Shown here piece by piece: positions 1 to 8,549 of a stretch of 64,000 nucleotides of DNA. Made by a program: the position numbers and the translations under genes. The stretch lies in the NCBI RefSeq assembly GCF_900109145.1, contig NZ_FNYY01000010.1, forward strand, positions 62,001 through 126,000. Direction: 5' to 3'. This DNA is from Marinovum algicola. Its GTDB lineage: Bacteria > Pseudomonadota > Alphaproteobacteria > Rhodobacterales > Rhodobacteraceae. The notes under the pieces are model-generated. The model had not been told where the DNA came from, did not search any database, and saw only the letters and a list, made by a program, of their open reading frames with translations. Numbering within the stretch: position 1 is the stretch's first letter; every line of letters starts with the position of its first letter.

Positions 1-105
1 GAGCTGGTCGAAATCCCGGATGCCGAGCTGCGCTATGTCTACATCAACGGCCAGCCGGTCCTCGTGGAGCCGGAACAGCGCACCATCGTCTACGTCGTGC
101 GCTAA
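1..105 (+). CDS. 3' end of a DUF1236-type protein (partial)
   Basis: The first 34 codons are open and end at a TAA. The peptide ends with a pattern of the type YVYINGQPVLVEP...IVYVVR, which resembles the C-terminal repeat of DUF1236 proteins, small exported proteins of unknown function in alphaproteobacteria. The 5' part lies outside the window, so length, signal peptide and start cannot be judged. An intrinsic terminator follows 29 bases after the stop, which supports this being a real gene end. Confidence 0.6.
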   Translation, partial: ELVEIPDAELRYVYINGQPVLVEPEQRTIVYVVR

Positions 106-134
106 GTTTCCCGACGTTCGGTAACCAGTGTCAC

Positions 135-161
135 GGGCGGCCCGGATGGGCCGCCCTTTTT
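135..161 (+). terminator. Rho-independent terminator
   Basis: A perfect 9-bp stem (GGGCGGCCC at 135-143, GGGCCGCCC at 148-156) with a 4-base loop GGAT is followed directly by five T. It closes the upstream DUF1236-type gene and insulates the following leucine-catabolism operon. Confidence 0.9.
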
Positions 162-266
162 CGTGGTAGGCTCGGGGTCGCACTTTCGGCCGAGAGGCCC
201 CGGCGCGGGGGCCGGGGCGGGTGGGGCAACTGGCCATTGACCGACTCGAAACCTGCTGGTATGGAT

Positions 267-288
267 TTATTGAACACTTGTTCATTAA
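267..288. promoter_or_regulatory. Palindromic candidate operator before ivd
   Basis: TGAACA (271-276) and TGTTCA (279-284) form a perfect inverted repeat about a 2-base centre, and the palindrome continues outward with TTA (267-269) and TAA (286-288). It sits 16 bases before the ivd ATG in an unusually AT-rich stretch. This size and symmetry fit a TetR-family operator; branched-chain-acid operons in proteobacteria are often controlled by dedicated TetR or MerR regulators. No regulator gene lies next to it in the window. Confidence 0.5.
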
Positions 289-303
289 TTGGGAGGCAAG
301 GTC

Positions 304-1467
304 ATGTTCAACGCGGTGATGGCGTTTGATCTGGGCGAAGATGTAAACGCGCTGCGCGAGATGGTGCACCGCTGGGCGCAGGACCGGGTCCGGCCGATGG
401 CGGCGGAGATCGACGCCAAGAACGCGTTCCCCAACGAGCTCTGGCAGGAGATGGGCGAGCTGGGCCTGCTGGGCGTGACCGTGCCCGAGGAATACGGCGG
501 CGCGGGCATGGGTTATCTCGCCCATGTCATCGCGGTCGAGGAAATCGCGCGGGCCTCGGCCTCGGTGTCGCTGTCTTACGGCGCGCATTCCAACCTCTGC
601 GTCAACCAGATCAAGCTGAACGGCTCCGAGGAGCAAAAGCAGAAATACCTGCCGCGCCTCGTCTCGGGTGAACATGTCGGTGCGCTGGCGATGTCCGAGG
701 CCGGTGCCGGCTCGGACGTGGTGTCGATGAAGCTGCGCGCCGAAAAGCGCAACGATCACTACCGGCTCAACGGCAACAAGTTCTGGATCACCAATGGCCC
801 CGATGCCGATACGTTGGTGGTCTATGCCAAGACCGACCCGGACGCCGGGTCGAAAGGCATCACCGCCTTTCTGATCGAGAAGGAAATGAAGGGCTTTTCC
901 ACCTCGAAGCATTTCGACAAGCTGGGGATGCGCGGCTCGAACACCGCCGAGCTGGTGTTCGAGGACGTCGAAGTGCCGTTCGACAACATCCTCGGCGAAG
1001 AGGGCAAGGGCGTGCGCGTTCTAATGTCGGGGCTGGACTATGAACGCGTCGTGTTGGCCGGCATCGGCACCGGCATCATGGCCGCCTGTCTCGACGAGAT
1101 CATGCCCTACATGGCCGAGCGCAAGCAGTTCGGACAGCCGATCGGAAACTTCCAGCTGATGCAGGGCAAGCTGGCCGACATCTACACCAAGATGAACTCC
1201 GCCCGCGCCTATGTCTACGAGGTGGCCAAGGCCTGCGATCGCGGTGAGGTCACCCGTCAGGACGCCGCGGCCTGCTGCCTCTATGCCAGCGAAGAGGCCA
1301 TGGTGGTGGCGCATCAGGCAGTGCAGGCGATGGGGGGCGCGGGCTTCATGAACGAAACCCCGGTGGCCCGCATCTTCCGCGATGCCAAGCTGATGGAGAT
1401 CGGCGCCGGCACGTCGGAAATCCGTCGCATGCTGATCGGCCGCGAGATGATGGCGAAGATGGGCTGA
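304..1467 (+). CDS. ivd: Isovaleryl-CoA dehydrogenase
   Basis: FAD-dependent acyl-CoA dehydrogenase that oxidises isovaleryl-CoA to 3-methylcrotonyl-CoA, third step of leucine degradation, passing electrons to ETF. The 387-residue product has the family order: helical N-domain, beta-domain ([20 protein letters not shown]), helical C-domain with the [19 protein letters not shown] segment. The likely catalytic glutamate is E247 in [10 protein letters not shown], the position typical of isovaleryl-CoA dehydrogenases. ATG 304 is chosen because GGGAGG (291-296) lies 7 bases upstream; a TTG at 289 is open in frame but would overlap that site. It is the first gene of the operon that runs to the hydratase at 9321. 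Confidence 0.93.
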   Translation: MFNAVMAFDLGEDVNALREMVHRWAQDRVRPMAAEIDAKNAFPNELWQEMGELGLLGVTVPEEYGGAGMGYLAHVIAVEEIARASASVSLSYGAHSNLCVNQIKLNGSEEQKQKYLPRLVSGEHVGALAMSEAGAGSDVVSMKLRAEKRNDHYRLNGNKFWITNGPDADTLVVYAKTDPDAGSKGITAFLIEKEMKGFSTSKHFDKLGMRGSNTAELVFEDVEVPFDNILGEEGKGVRVLMSGLDYERVVLAGIGTGIMAACLDEIMPYMAERKQFGQPIGNFQLMQGKLADIYTKMNSARAYVYEVAKACDRGEVTRQDAAACCLYASEEAMVVAHQAVQAMGGAGFMNETPVARIFRDAKLMEIGAGTSEIRRMLIGREMMAKMG

Positions 1468-1528
1468 ACGGAACCGCGACTTCGGCGGCCGGATTGGGCG
1501 TACGATCCGGAACCCGGAACGGAGGTGT

Positions 1529-1933
1529 GTGATCTTGGGAAGTCTTGTCGATCTGGAACTTGAGGGCGGCATTCTGCATGGCCAGTTTTCCTGGCTGGTC
1601 GAACTGCTGGAATGGGCCGCCGCCATTGTCGATATCGCCGCCGTGGTGCTGATTTTGCTGGGGGCGGTGCGCTTCATCATCGGGGTGAGCGGGGCCGAGA
1701 TCTTCGGGCGCGGCTCCGAGCGCGTCAACCGGACCAACCGCGAACGCATCGAGCTGGGCCGTTATATCCTGGCCTCGCTCGAACTCTTCATCGTGTCGGA
1801 CATCATCCACACCGCGCTGAGCCTGGCATTCTCGGATCTGATGTTCCTCGGCCTGCTGGTGGTGATCCGGTCGATCACGTCGTTCTTTCTCGATCGCGAG
1901 TTGGAGCAATTGAAGAAGGACCTAGGTGAATAG
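1529..1933 (+). CDS. DUF1622-like small membrane protein
   Basis: 134-residue integral membrane protein with about three hydrophobic helices (near residues 20-50, 75-100 and 102-118), an arginine-rich loop between the first two (RGSERVNRTNRER) and a charged C-terminal tail (DRELEQLKKDLGE). This layout matches DUF1622 proteins, whose function is unknown. The start is uncertain: GGAGG at 1521-1525 is only 3 bases from GTG 1529 but 9 bases from an in-frame TTG at 1535. It is same-strand within the leucine operon, but no metabolic role can be inferred from sequence. Confidence 0.7.
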   Translation: MILGSLVDLELEGGILHGQFSWLVELLEWAAAIVDIAAVVLILLGAVRFIIGVSGAEIFGRGSERVNRTNRERIELGRYILASLELFIVSDIIHTALSLAFSDLMFLGLLVVIRSITSFFLDRELEQLKKDLGE

Positions 1934-1982
1934 GCCGGGCATGGCACGCGTGCTAGGCTGACCCCACCCATGGAGGATGACA

Positions 1983-2714
1983 ATGACCGATGGCAAACAG
2001 ACATTCGCAGGACTCAAGGCGCTCTTTATCAACACCTCGCTGAAGAAAGACGGCAGCAAGAGCCACACAAGGCTGTTGATGGGGGCCTCGGCCGACATCA
2101 TGAAAAAAAACGGCGTCGACGTCGAACATCTGCATCTGCTCGATTACCAGGTGCCGCCCGGCATCTTTCCCGACATGACCGAACATGGCTGGGACAGCGA
2201 CGACTGGCCCAAGCTCTGGGACAAGGTCAAGGCGGCCGATATTCTGGTGGTCGGCACGCCGATCTGGCTGGGCGAGGAAAGCTCGGTCTGCCGGGTGCTG
2301 ATCGAGCGGCTGTACGGCATGTCGGGCGAACTCAACGACAAGGGCCAGTCGATCTACTACGGCAAGGTCGGGGGCAGCGTCATCACCGGCAACGAGGATG
2401 GCGTCAAACATGTGGCGATGACCCTCGGGTTCGCGCTGAGCCACCTGGGCTATACCATCCCGCCGCAGGCCGATTGCGGCTGGATCGGCGAGGCCGGGCC
2501 GGGGCCGTCTTATGGCGATCCGCAGGAGGGTGACACGCCGGTCGGCTTCGACAATGATTTTACCCGCCGCAACACCACGATCATGACCTGGAACCTGATG
2601 CATGCCGCCCGGATGCTGCGCGACGCCGGCGGCTATCCGAACGAGGGCAACGACCGCAAGGCGTTCGAGGCGGGCTGTCGCTTCGACTACGAAAACCCGG
2701 ACTATCGCGCCTGA
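1983..2714 (+). CDS. NAD(P)H-dependent flavodoxin-family oxidoreductase
   Basis: 243-residue flavoprotein of the NADPH-dependent FMN reductase/flavodoxin fold. The N-terminal strand and phosphate-binding loop (LFINTSLKKDGSKSHT) and the VVGTPIWLGE segment that would contact the flavin are visible; the tail is rich in acidic and aromatic residues. It probably transfers electrons from NAD(P)H to a quinone or other small acceptor; the substrate is unknown. ATG 1983 has GGAGG (1972-1976) 6 bases upstream and is preferred to ATG 1977. It lies between ivd and mccB, so co-expression with leucine catabolism is likely. Confidence 0.78.
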   Translation: MTDGKQTFAGLKALFINTSLKKDGSKSHTRLLMGASADIMKKNGVDVEHLHLLDYQVPPGIFPDMTEHGWDSDDWPKLWDKVKAADILVVGTPIWLGEESSVCRVLIERLYGMSGELNDKGQSIYYGKVGGSVITGNEDGVKHVAMTLGFALSHLGYTIPPQADCGWIGEAGPGPSYGDPQEGDTPVGFDNDFTRRNTTIMTWNLMHAARMLRDAGGYPNEGNDRKAFEAGCRFDYENPDYRA

Positions 2715-2715
2715 G

Positions 2716-3312
2716 ATGGGCTGCGGGGCGCAGATCATCGGCGGGGCCGTCGCGGCCCTGGTGGGCCTGGCCGGGGCGGCCCGGTCGGAGGAGACGCTGC
2801 CGGAGTTCTCGGCCTGCATCGATGCCGAGGTCGCGCGCTACGAATGGCGGCTTCGGGTCCATCGCGACCGGGCGCTCGATGCGGCGGATTTCGATCTCTG
2901 GGATGTGCGCGGGGTGGAATACTGCGGCAATATCGGCGTCACCCGCTGCGACCGCTCGGCGGCGCCGCTGGCCTGCCAGAAGGCGCTGGCCGGCGACCAG
3001 CATGTGCTGCACGGCCATATCATGGCGGCGCTGCCGGACCCGCCGCCGCCGGGCGAGGGGCAGGGGCTGCCGACGCGGCTTTATCATACGGCCTGGCACC
3101 TTGCGCGTGACATTTCGGCGGGGCCGGACTGCGCCGGGGCGGGCGAGGTCATGGCCACCTGGTGCACCGCGCGCGAGGCCAATCTGCGGCTGAAAAGCGC
3201 CGTGCTTGCCTGGCAGGTGGGGCGATACCTGGGGCTGGCGGCGCCGGCGGTGACAACCGGCTGGGCCGATCCGCCGCCGCCGCCCCGGCCCAAGGCGCGA
3301 CCCGGGCGATGA
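2716..3312 (+). CDS. Exported cysteine-containing hypothetical protein
   Basis: 198 residues beginning with a probable signal peptide (hydrophobic run [16 protein letters not shown], then cleavage near residue 22). The mature part has six cysteines, suggesting up to three disulfides in the periplasm, several Trp/His pairs and a proline-rich C-terminal end. I do not recognise a family. The ATG starts directly after the stop of the flavodoxin-like gene with no clear Shine-Dalgarno, suggesting translational coupling. Other frames here are also open, as expected for high GC, but this one has a coherent signal peptide and operon position. Confidence 0.6.
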   Translation: MGCGAQIIGGAVAALVGLAGAARSEETLPEFSACIDAEVARYEWRLRVHRDRALDAADFDLWDVRGVEYCGNIGVTRCDRSAAPLACQKALAGDQHVLHGHIMAALPDPPPPGEGQGLPTRLYHTAWHLARDISAGPDCAGAGEVMATWCTAREANLRLKSAVLAWQVGRYLGLAAPAVTTGWADPPPPPRPKARPGR

Positions 3313-3361
3313 GGAAGGCCCGGCCCGGGGCGAAAAGACCGAGACGAATGACAGGACGAAG

Positions 3362-3379
3362 GGCCCTCGCCGGAGGGCC
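3362..3379 (+). repeat. Hairpin upstream of mccB
   Basis: GGCCCTC (3362-3368) and GAGGGCC (3373-3379) form a 7-bp stem with a 4-base loop, ending 10 bases before the AGGAGG (3390-3395) that serves mccB. There is no T-run, so it is not a typical terminator; it may be an mRNA stability or processing element. Confidence 0.4.
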
Positions 3380-3403
3380 GGGATTGCGCAGGAGGCGCGG
3401 AAC

Positions 3404-5011
3404 ATGAAGCTGACATCGAAGCTGGTGACCGGATCGGACGCGGCAAAAGCCAATCGCGCCGCCCATGAAGAGGCGCTGCGCGTGGTGCAGGAGGCGGCCG
3501 AGGCCGCGGCCGCCGGCGGCGGGGCGAAATCCCGCGAGCGCCATGTGGCGCGTGGCAAGATGCTGCCGCGCGAGCGGGTGGCCAACCTGCTCGATCCCGG
3601 TTCGCCCTTCCTCGAGATCGGCGCCACCGCGGCGCATGGCATGTACGACGGCGCGGCGCCTGCCGCCGGCGCCATTGCCGGCATCGGCCGGGTGATGGGC
3701 CGCGAGGTCATGGTGGTCTGCAACGACGCCACGGTGAAGGGCGGCACCTATTACCCGATGACCGTCAAGAAACACCTGCGCGCGCAGGAGATCGCCGAGG
3801 AGAACCATCTGCCCTGCATCTACCTGGTGGATTCAGGTGGGGCGAACCTGCCGAACCAGGACGAGGTGTTTCCGGACCGCGACCACTTTGGCCGGATCTT
3901 CTACAATCAGGCGCGGATGTCGGCCAAGGGGATCGCGCAGATCGCCGTGGTGATGGGCTCCTGCACGGCGGGCGGCGCCTATGTGCCGGCGATGTCGGAC
4001 GTGACCATTATCGTCAAGGAACAGGGCACGATCTTTCTCGCCGGGCCGCCGCTGGTGAAGGCGGCGACCGGCGAGGTGGTGAGCGCCGAGGATCTTGGCG
4101 GTGGCGATGTGCATACGCGGCTTTCGGGCGTGGCGGATTACCTGGCCGAAGACGACAGCCACGCGCTGGCGCTGGCGCGGCGGGCGGTGGGCGCGCTGGG
4201 CGGCCACGGGGGCGGTGGGTTGCAAACCCACCCTACGGGGGCGGCGCCGGCGTACGACCCGGACGAGCTCTTTGACGTCGTGCCGGGCGATCTGCGCACA
4301 CCATATGACATTCGCGAGGTGATCGCGCGGCTGGTGGACGGCTCGTATTTCGACGAGTTCAAGCCGCGCTTCGGCGAGACGCTGGTGACCGGCTTTGCCG
4401 AGGTGAACGGCTGCCCGGTGGGGATCGTGGCCAACAATGGGGTGCTGTTTTCCGAAGCGGCACAGAAAGGCGCGCATTTCGTGGAATTGTGCTCGCAGCG
4501 CAAGACGCCGCTGGTCTTCCTGCAAAACATTACCGGCTTCATGGTCGGGCGGAAATACGAAAACGAGGGCATTGCCCGCCATGGCGCCAAGATGGTGACT
4601 GCGGTGGCCACCACCTCGGTGCCGAAGATCACCATGCTGGTCGGTGGCTCCTTCGGGGCCGGTAACTACGGCATGTCGGGCCGCGCCTATCAGCCACGCT
4701 TTCTCTGGACCTGGCCCAACAGCCGCATCTCGGTGATGGGCGGGGCGCAGGCGGCCGGCGTGCTGGCGACGGTGAAACGCGATGCCATCGAACGCGGCGG
4801 CGGCAGCTGGAGCGAAGCGGAAGAGGCCGAGTTCAAGCGGCCGACGATCGAGATGTTCGAGAAGCAGAGCCACCCGCTTTATGCCAGCGCGCGGCTCTGG
4901 GACGACGGCATCATCGATCCGCGCAAGTCGCACGAGGTGCTGGCCCTGTCGCTGTCGGCGGCGCTCAATGCGCCGATCGAGGACACGCGCTTCGGCGTCT
5001 TCCGGATGTGA
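3404..5011 (+). CDS. mccB: Methylcrotonoyl-CoA carboxylase, carboxyltransferase (beta) subunit
   Basis: Transfers the carboxyl group from biotin on MccA to 3-methylcrotonyl-CoA, giving 3-methylglutaconyl-CoA. The 535-residue length is standard. Both crotonase-like halves are present: the N-half with [11 protein letters not shown] and the oxyanion-type glycines of [16 protein letters not shown], the C-half with [11 protein letters not shown] and [23 protein letters not shown] lies 8 bases before the ATG. The linker between the halves (near residues 268-285, [14 protein letters not shown]) is encoded by a palindromic element (see 4206-4244) instead of the usual polar linker; the total length is unchanged, so activity should be kept. 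Pairs with mccA 66 bases downstream. Confidence 0.95.
   Translation: MKLTSKLVTGSDAAKANRAAHEEALRVVQEAAEAAAAGGGAKSRERHVARGKMLPRERVANLLDPGSPFLEIGATAAHGMYDGAAPAAGAIAGIGRVMGREVMVVCNDATVKGGTYYPMTVKKHLRAQEIAEENHLPCIYLVDSGGANLPNQDEVFPDRDHFGRIFYNQARMSAKGIAQIAVVMGSCTAGGAYVPAMSDVTIIVKEQGTIFLAGPPLVKAATGEVVSAEDLGGGDVHTRLSGVADYLAEDDSHALALARRAVGALGGHGGGGLQTHPTGAAPAYDPDELFDVVPGDLRTPYDIREVIARLVDGSYFDEFKPRFGETLVTGFAEVNGCPVGIVANNGVLFSEAAQKGAHFVELCSQRKTPLVFLQNITGFMVGRKYENEGIARHGAKMVTAVATTSVPKITMLVGGSFGAGNYGMSGRAYQPRFLWTWPNSRISVMGGAQAAGVLATVKRDAIERGGGSWSEAEEAEFKRPTIEMFEKQSHPLYASARLWDDGIIDPRKSHEVLALSLSAALNAPIEDTRFGVFRM
4206..4244 (+). repeat. Palindromic element inside mccB, flanked by a 10-bp direct repeat
   Basis: GGTGGGTT (4214-4221) and AACCCACC (4225-4232) form a perfect 8-bp inverted repeat around GCA, followed by CTACG. 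The 10-mer ACGGGGGCGG occurs on both sides, at 4206-4215 and 4235-4244. The element stays in frame in mccB and encodes part of the interdomain linker. Its composition and symmetry look like a small dispersed repeat rather than ordinary coding sequence. Confidence 0.6.
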
Positions 5012-5030
5012 TCGGGGCAGGCGGCATGAG

Positions 5031-5052
5031 GCGTATTTGCAAAGAGAAGAAG
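5031..5052 (+). repeat. Dispersed intergenic motif, copy 1 (mccB-mccA spacer)
   Basis: GCGTATTTG, two variable bases, then AAGAGAAGAAG. The same arrangement recurs at 28457-28478 and 63830-63851. It is AT-rich compared with its surroundings. The function is unknown. Confidence 0.7.
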
Positions 5053-5077
5053 ATGCGGACCAGCGAAGGGAAGCCCG

Positions 5078-7021
5078 ATGTTTGACACGATCCTGATTGC
5101 CAACCGGGGCGAGATCGCCTGTCGGGTGATGAAGACGGCGCAGAGCTTGGGCGTGCGCTGCGTGGCGGTCTATTCCGAGGCCGATGCCGGGGCGGCGCAT
5201 GTGGCAATGGCCGATGTGGCGCGCTGCATCGGCCCGGCGGCGGTGGCCGAGAGCTATCTCAAGGGTGACCGGATCATCGAGGTGGCGCTGGCCGAGGGGG
5301 CGCAGGCGATCCACCCGGGCTATGGCTTTCTCAGCGAGAACCCCGAGTTCGTCGAGGCGGTGGAGGCGGCCGGCCTGACCTTTATCGGCCCGTCGGCCAA
5401 GGCGATCCGGGCGATGGGGCTGAAGGATGCCGCCAAGGCCCTGATGCAGGAGGCCGGTGTGCCGGTGGTGCCGGGCTATCACGGCGCCTCGCAGGAGGGG
5501 CTGGCGGCGCGGGCCGAAGAGATAGGCTATCCGGTGCTGATCAAGGCGGTCGCCGGAGGCGGCGGCAAGGGCATGCGGCTGGTGGAACGGCCGGCCGAGT
5601 TCGAGCGGGCGCTGGAGAGCGCGCGGGCCGAGGCGCGCACCGCCTTTGGCAATGACGCGGTGCTGATCGAGAAATTCGTCACCCAGCCGCGCCATATCGA
5701 GGTCCAGGTCTTTGGCGATCGCGACCGGGCGGTGCATCTCTTCGAGCGCGATTGCTCGCTGCAACGGCGCCATCAGAAGGTGATCGAGGAGGCACCGGCG
5801 CCCGGCATGACCGAGGAGATGCGCGCGGCCATGGGGCAGGCGGCGGTGCGCGCGGCCGAGGCGATCGGCTACAAGGGCGCGGGGACGGTGGAGTTCATCG
5901 TCGATGGCTCGCAGGGGCTGCGGCCGGACGGGTTCTGGTTCATGGAGATGAACACCCGTTTGCAGGTCGAACATCCGGTCACCGAGATGATCACTGGCGT
6001 CGACCTGGTGGAATGGCAGCTCCGGGTGGCGGCCGGCGAAAGCCTGCCGGCGCGGCAGGAGGCGCTGACGATCACCGGCCATGCCTTCGAGGCGCGGCTT
6101 TATGCCGAGGATGTGCCGGCGGGGTTCCTGCCGGCCACCGGGACGCTGACGCATCTGTCGTTCCCCGAGGGCGCGCGCGCCGATACCGGGGTGCGCGGCG
6201 GCGATGAGATCAGCCCGTGGTACGACCCGATGATCGCCAAGCTGATCACCCATGGGCCGACCCGGGAGATCGCCCTGAAACGGCTGCGCCAGGCGCTGGG
6301 ACGCACCGAGGTGGCGGGATCGGTGACCAACCTGGCCTTTCTCGGGGCGCTGGCGGCGCATGAGGGCTTTGGCCGTGGCGAGGTGGACACCGGGCTGATC
6401 GGCCGCGAGATCACAGCGCTGACCGCCGTGACGGAAGAGAATGCCGCGGCGCTGGCGCAGGCGGCGCTGGTCGAGGCCGGGCTCTGGCAGGGCGACGGTT
6501 GGGCGACAGGTTTCACCCTCTGGCAGCCGCTGGCGCGGACACTGGTACTCGACGAGGGCGAGAGCCGGCACGAGCTGCGGCTGCGGGTGCGCGGGCCGGG
6601 CGCCTGCGACGTCGAGATCGGCGATCGGGTGATCGAAGCCCGGCGCGGCCCCGGCGGCTGGACGTTGGATGGCCGCGCGGCCTGGCCCTTTGCGGTGGCC
6701 GGCGATGTGGTGACCGTCTTTGCCGATTACGGAAGGGCCTACCGGGTGATCCGGGCGCTCGACCGGGCGGCGGGGGCGGCCAGCGATGCCTCGGTGATCG
6801 AGGCGCCGATGCCGGGGCTGGTGCAGAAGATCGACGTGCAGGCCGGGCAGGAGGTGCAGGCCGGCGACCGGCTGGCGGTGCTCGAGGCGATGAAGATGGA
6901 ACATGCCCTGACCGCGCCGCGCGATGGCGTGGTGGCCGAGGTGCTGGTGCCGGCCGGGGCCCAGGTCGAGGCCGGGGCGGCGCTGATCCGGCTGGCCGAG
7001 GACGGGGAGGCGGCGGCATGA
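5078..7021 (+). CDS. mccA: Methylcrotonoyl-CoA carboxylase, biotin-containing (alpha) subunit
   Basis: ATP-dependent biotin carboxylase plus biotin carrier, 647 residues. The biotin carboxylase N-domain begins FDTILIANRGEIACRV; the ATP-grasp domain holds the glycine-rich loop VAGGGGKGMRLV (near residues 163-174), FLIEKFV-type and MEMNTRLQVEHPVTE motifs; a C-terminal biotinyl domain carries LEAMKMEHA with the acceptor lysine at K606. With MccB it carboxylates 3-methylcrotonyl-CoA. Biotin attachment would be done by the BirA encoded at 28488. The stop overlaps the next gene's ATG (ATGA at 7018-7021). The acyl-CoA specificity is inferred from the ivd-mccB-hmgL context. Confidence 0.95.
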   Translation: MFDTILIANRGEIACRVMKTAQSLGVRCVAVYSEADAGAAHVAMADVARCIGPAAVAESYLKGDRIIEVALAEGAQAIHPGYGFLSENPEFVEAVEAAGLTFIGPSAKAIRAMGLKDAAKALMQEAGVPVVPGYHGASQEGLAARAEEIGYPVLIKAVAGGGGKGMRLVERPAEFERALESARAEARTAFGNDAVLIEKFVTQPRHIEVQVFGDRDRAVHLFERDCSLQRRHQKVIEEAPAPGMTEEMRAAMGQAAVRAAEAIGYKGAGTVEFIVDGSQGLRPDGFWFMEMNTRLQVEHPVTEMITGVDLVEWQLRVAAGESLPARQEALTITGHAFEARLYAEDVPAGFLPATGTLTHLSFPEGARADTGVRGGDEISPWYDPMIAKLITHGPTREIALKRLRQALGRTEVAGSVTNLAFLGALAAHEGFGRGEVDTGLIGREITALTAVTEENAAALAQAALVEAGLWQGDGWATGFTLWQPLARTLVLDEGESRHELRLRVRGPGACDVEIGDRVIEARRGPGGWTLDGRAAWPFAVAGDVVTVFADYGRAYRVIRALDRAAGAASDASVIEAPMPGLVQKIDVQAGQEVQAGDRLAVLEAMKMEHALTAPRDGVVAEVLVPAGAQVEAGAALIRLAEDGEAAA

Positions 7022-7680
7022 TCCGTCTGCACCATGTGCCGCTGGCGCGCTCGTTCCGGGTGCTCTGGCTGATGGAGGAGCTGGGGCTCGATTTCGAGGT
7101 GGTGCCCTATTCGATCCGCGACGGTTCCCTGCGGCGGCCGGAGTTCAAGGCGTTGTCGCCGGCCGGCCGGGTGCCGGCGCTGGAATATGGCGACGAGGTG
7201 CTGTTCGAGAGCGGGGCGATCCTGCAATGGCTCTGCGAACAGCATCCCGAGCCCGGGCTTCATCCGGCTCCGGGCACGGCCGAACGGGCGCGCTATCTCG
7301 AGTTCATCGCCTATTCCGAGACCATCGGCTGTCTGGTGGAGAACCTCAATCTCAACCGGGTGTTCCTGCGGGATCCGGCGGATGCCTCGCCGGTGGTGAT
7401 CAAGCTGCTGACCGCACGGCTGCGGGCGGCGCTGGGCGCGATGGAGGCCCGGTGGCAGCACGACCATTGCCTGGCCTCGGGGTTTTCGGCGGCCGATATC
7501 ATGTTTTCCTACGGGTTCGAACTGGCGCGTTATTACGTGCGGTTCGACGAATTTCCCCGGCTCTCGGCCTATTGGGATCGGCTGAAGGCGCGCCCCGGCT
7601 ATCAGCGGGCCAAGGCGCGCGACGGTGAGCAGGATCTCTATGATCGCGACTTCTATCCGCTGGAGGAGGTCGGGACATGA
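7018..7680 (+). CDS. Glutathione S-transferase family protein
   Basis: 220 residues with an N-terminal thioredoxin-like GST domain (IRLHHVPLARSFRVLWLMEEL; the SPAGRVPAL cis-proline segment; ESGAILQWL, where the E-S pair usually contacts glutathione) and an all-helical C-terminal domain with FSAADIMFSYG. It overlaps mccA by ATGA and hmgL by ATGA, so it is tightly coupled inside the leucine operon. A GST in this position is recurrent in Rhodobacterales as far as I recall; a glutathione-dependent clean-up of a reactive acyl intermediate is possible but not shown. Confidence 0.85.
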   Translation: MIRLHHVPLARSFRVLWLMEELGLDFEVVPYSIRDGSLRRPEFKALSPAGRVPALEYGDEVLFESGAILQWLCEQHPEPGLHPAPGTAERARYLEFIAYSETIGCLVENLNLNRVFLRDPADASPVVIKLLTARLRAALGAMEARWQHDHCLASGFSAADIMFSYGFELARYYVRFDEFPRLSAYWDRLKARPGYQRAKARDGEQDLYDRDFYPLEEVGT

Positions 7681-8549
7681 GCGCGAAGGTCGAGATTTTC
7701 GAGGTCGGCCCGCGCGACGGCTTGCAGAACGAAAAACGCCGAATCCCGACGGCGGAAAAGATCGCGCTGGTCGACTGCCTGAGTGGCGCCGGGTTTCGCC
7801 GCATTGAATGCGCCAGTTTCGTTTCGCCGAAATGGGTGCCGCAGATGGCGGATTCCGGGGCGGTGCTGGCCGGGATCGACCGGGCCGAGGGGGTGTCTTA
7901 TGCCGCGCTGACCCCGAACCTGCGCGGGCTGGAGGGGGCGCTTGCGGCGCGCGCCGACGAGGTGGCGATCTTCGGCTCGGCCTCCGAAGGGTTTTCCAAG
8001 GCCAATATCAACGCCAGCATCGCCGAGAGCCTGGCACGCTTCCGCCCGGTGGCCGAGGCGGCCCGGGCGGCGGGGCTGCCGGTCAGGGGCTATGTCTCCT
8101 GCGTGGTGGAATGCCCCTACGACGGGCCGGTGGCGCCGGATGCGGTTGCGCGGGTGGCGCGGGCCCTGCTGGACATGGGCTGCTACGAGATCTCGTTGGG
8201 CGATACCGTGGGGCGGGCCACGCCGGAGGGCATCGCCGCGATGCTGGAGGCGGTGACCGCGCAGGTGCCGGCGGCGCGGCTGGCGGGGCATTACCATGAC
8301 ACCGGCGGGCGGGCGCTGGACAATATCGAGGTGTCGCTGGAGCGGGGCCTGCGGGTCTTCGACGCGGCGGTGGGCGGTCTGGGGGGCTGTCCCTACGCGC
8401 CGGGCGCGGCGGGCAATGTGGCGACCGAGGCGGTGGCCGCACGGCTGGAAGCGCTGGGTTATGAGACCGGCCTCGACCGGGGGGTGATCGCCACGGCGGC
8501 AGAGATGGCGCGCGCGATGCGCGTGCCGCGGGAGACGGATGATGTATGA
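7677..8549 (+). CDS. hmgL: Hydroxymethylglutaryl-CoA lyase
   Basis: Cleaves 3-hydroxy-3-methylglutaryl-CoA to acetoacetate and acetyl-CoA, the last step of leucine degradation. 290 residues, a TIM barrel of the HMGL-like family. The N-terminal VGPRDGLQNEK segment carries the metal-binding Asp and catalytic Arg, HYHDTGG the metal-binding histidines, and GLGGCPYAPGAAGN the active-site cysteine C238 on the flexible loop. It overlaps the GST gene upstream and the hydratase gene downstream. Confidence 0.94.
   Translation: MSAKVEIFEVGPRDGLQNEKRRIPTAEKIALVDCLSGAGFRRIECASFVSPKWVPQMADSGAVLAGIDRAEGVSYAALTPNLRGLEGALAARADEVAIFGSASEGFSKANINASIAESLARFRPVAEAARAAGLPVRGYVSCVVECPYDGPVAPDAVARVARALLDMGCYEISLGDTVGRATPEGIAAMLEAVTAQVPAARLAGHYHDTGGRALDNIEVSLERGLRVFDAAVGGLGGCPYAPGAAGNVATEAVAARLEALGYETGLDRGVIATAAEMARAMRVPRETDDV

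Noticed and set aside
3833-6904. A very long open frame (over 1000 codons) on the minus strand opposite mccB and mccA
   Set aside because: It is a by-product of high GC in the third codon position of the real genes; it is rich in His, Arg and Pro, has no recognisable domain, and mccB/mccA show complete motifs on the plus strand.
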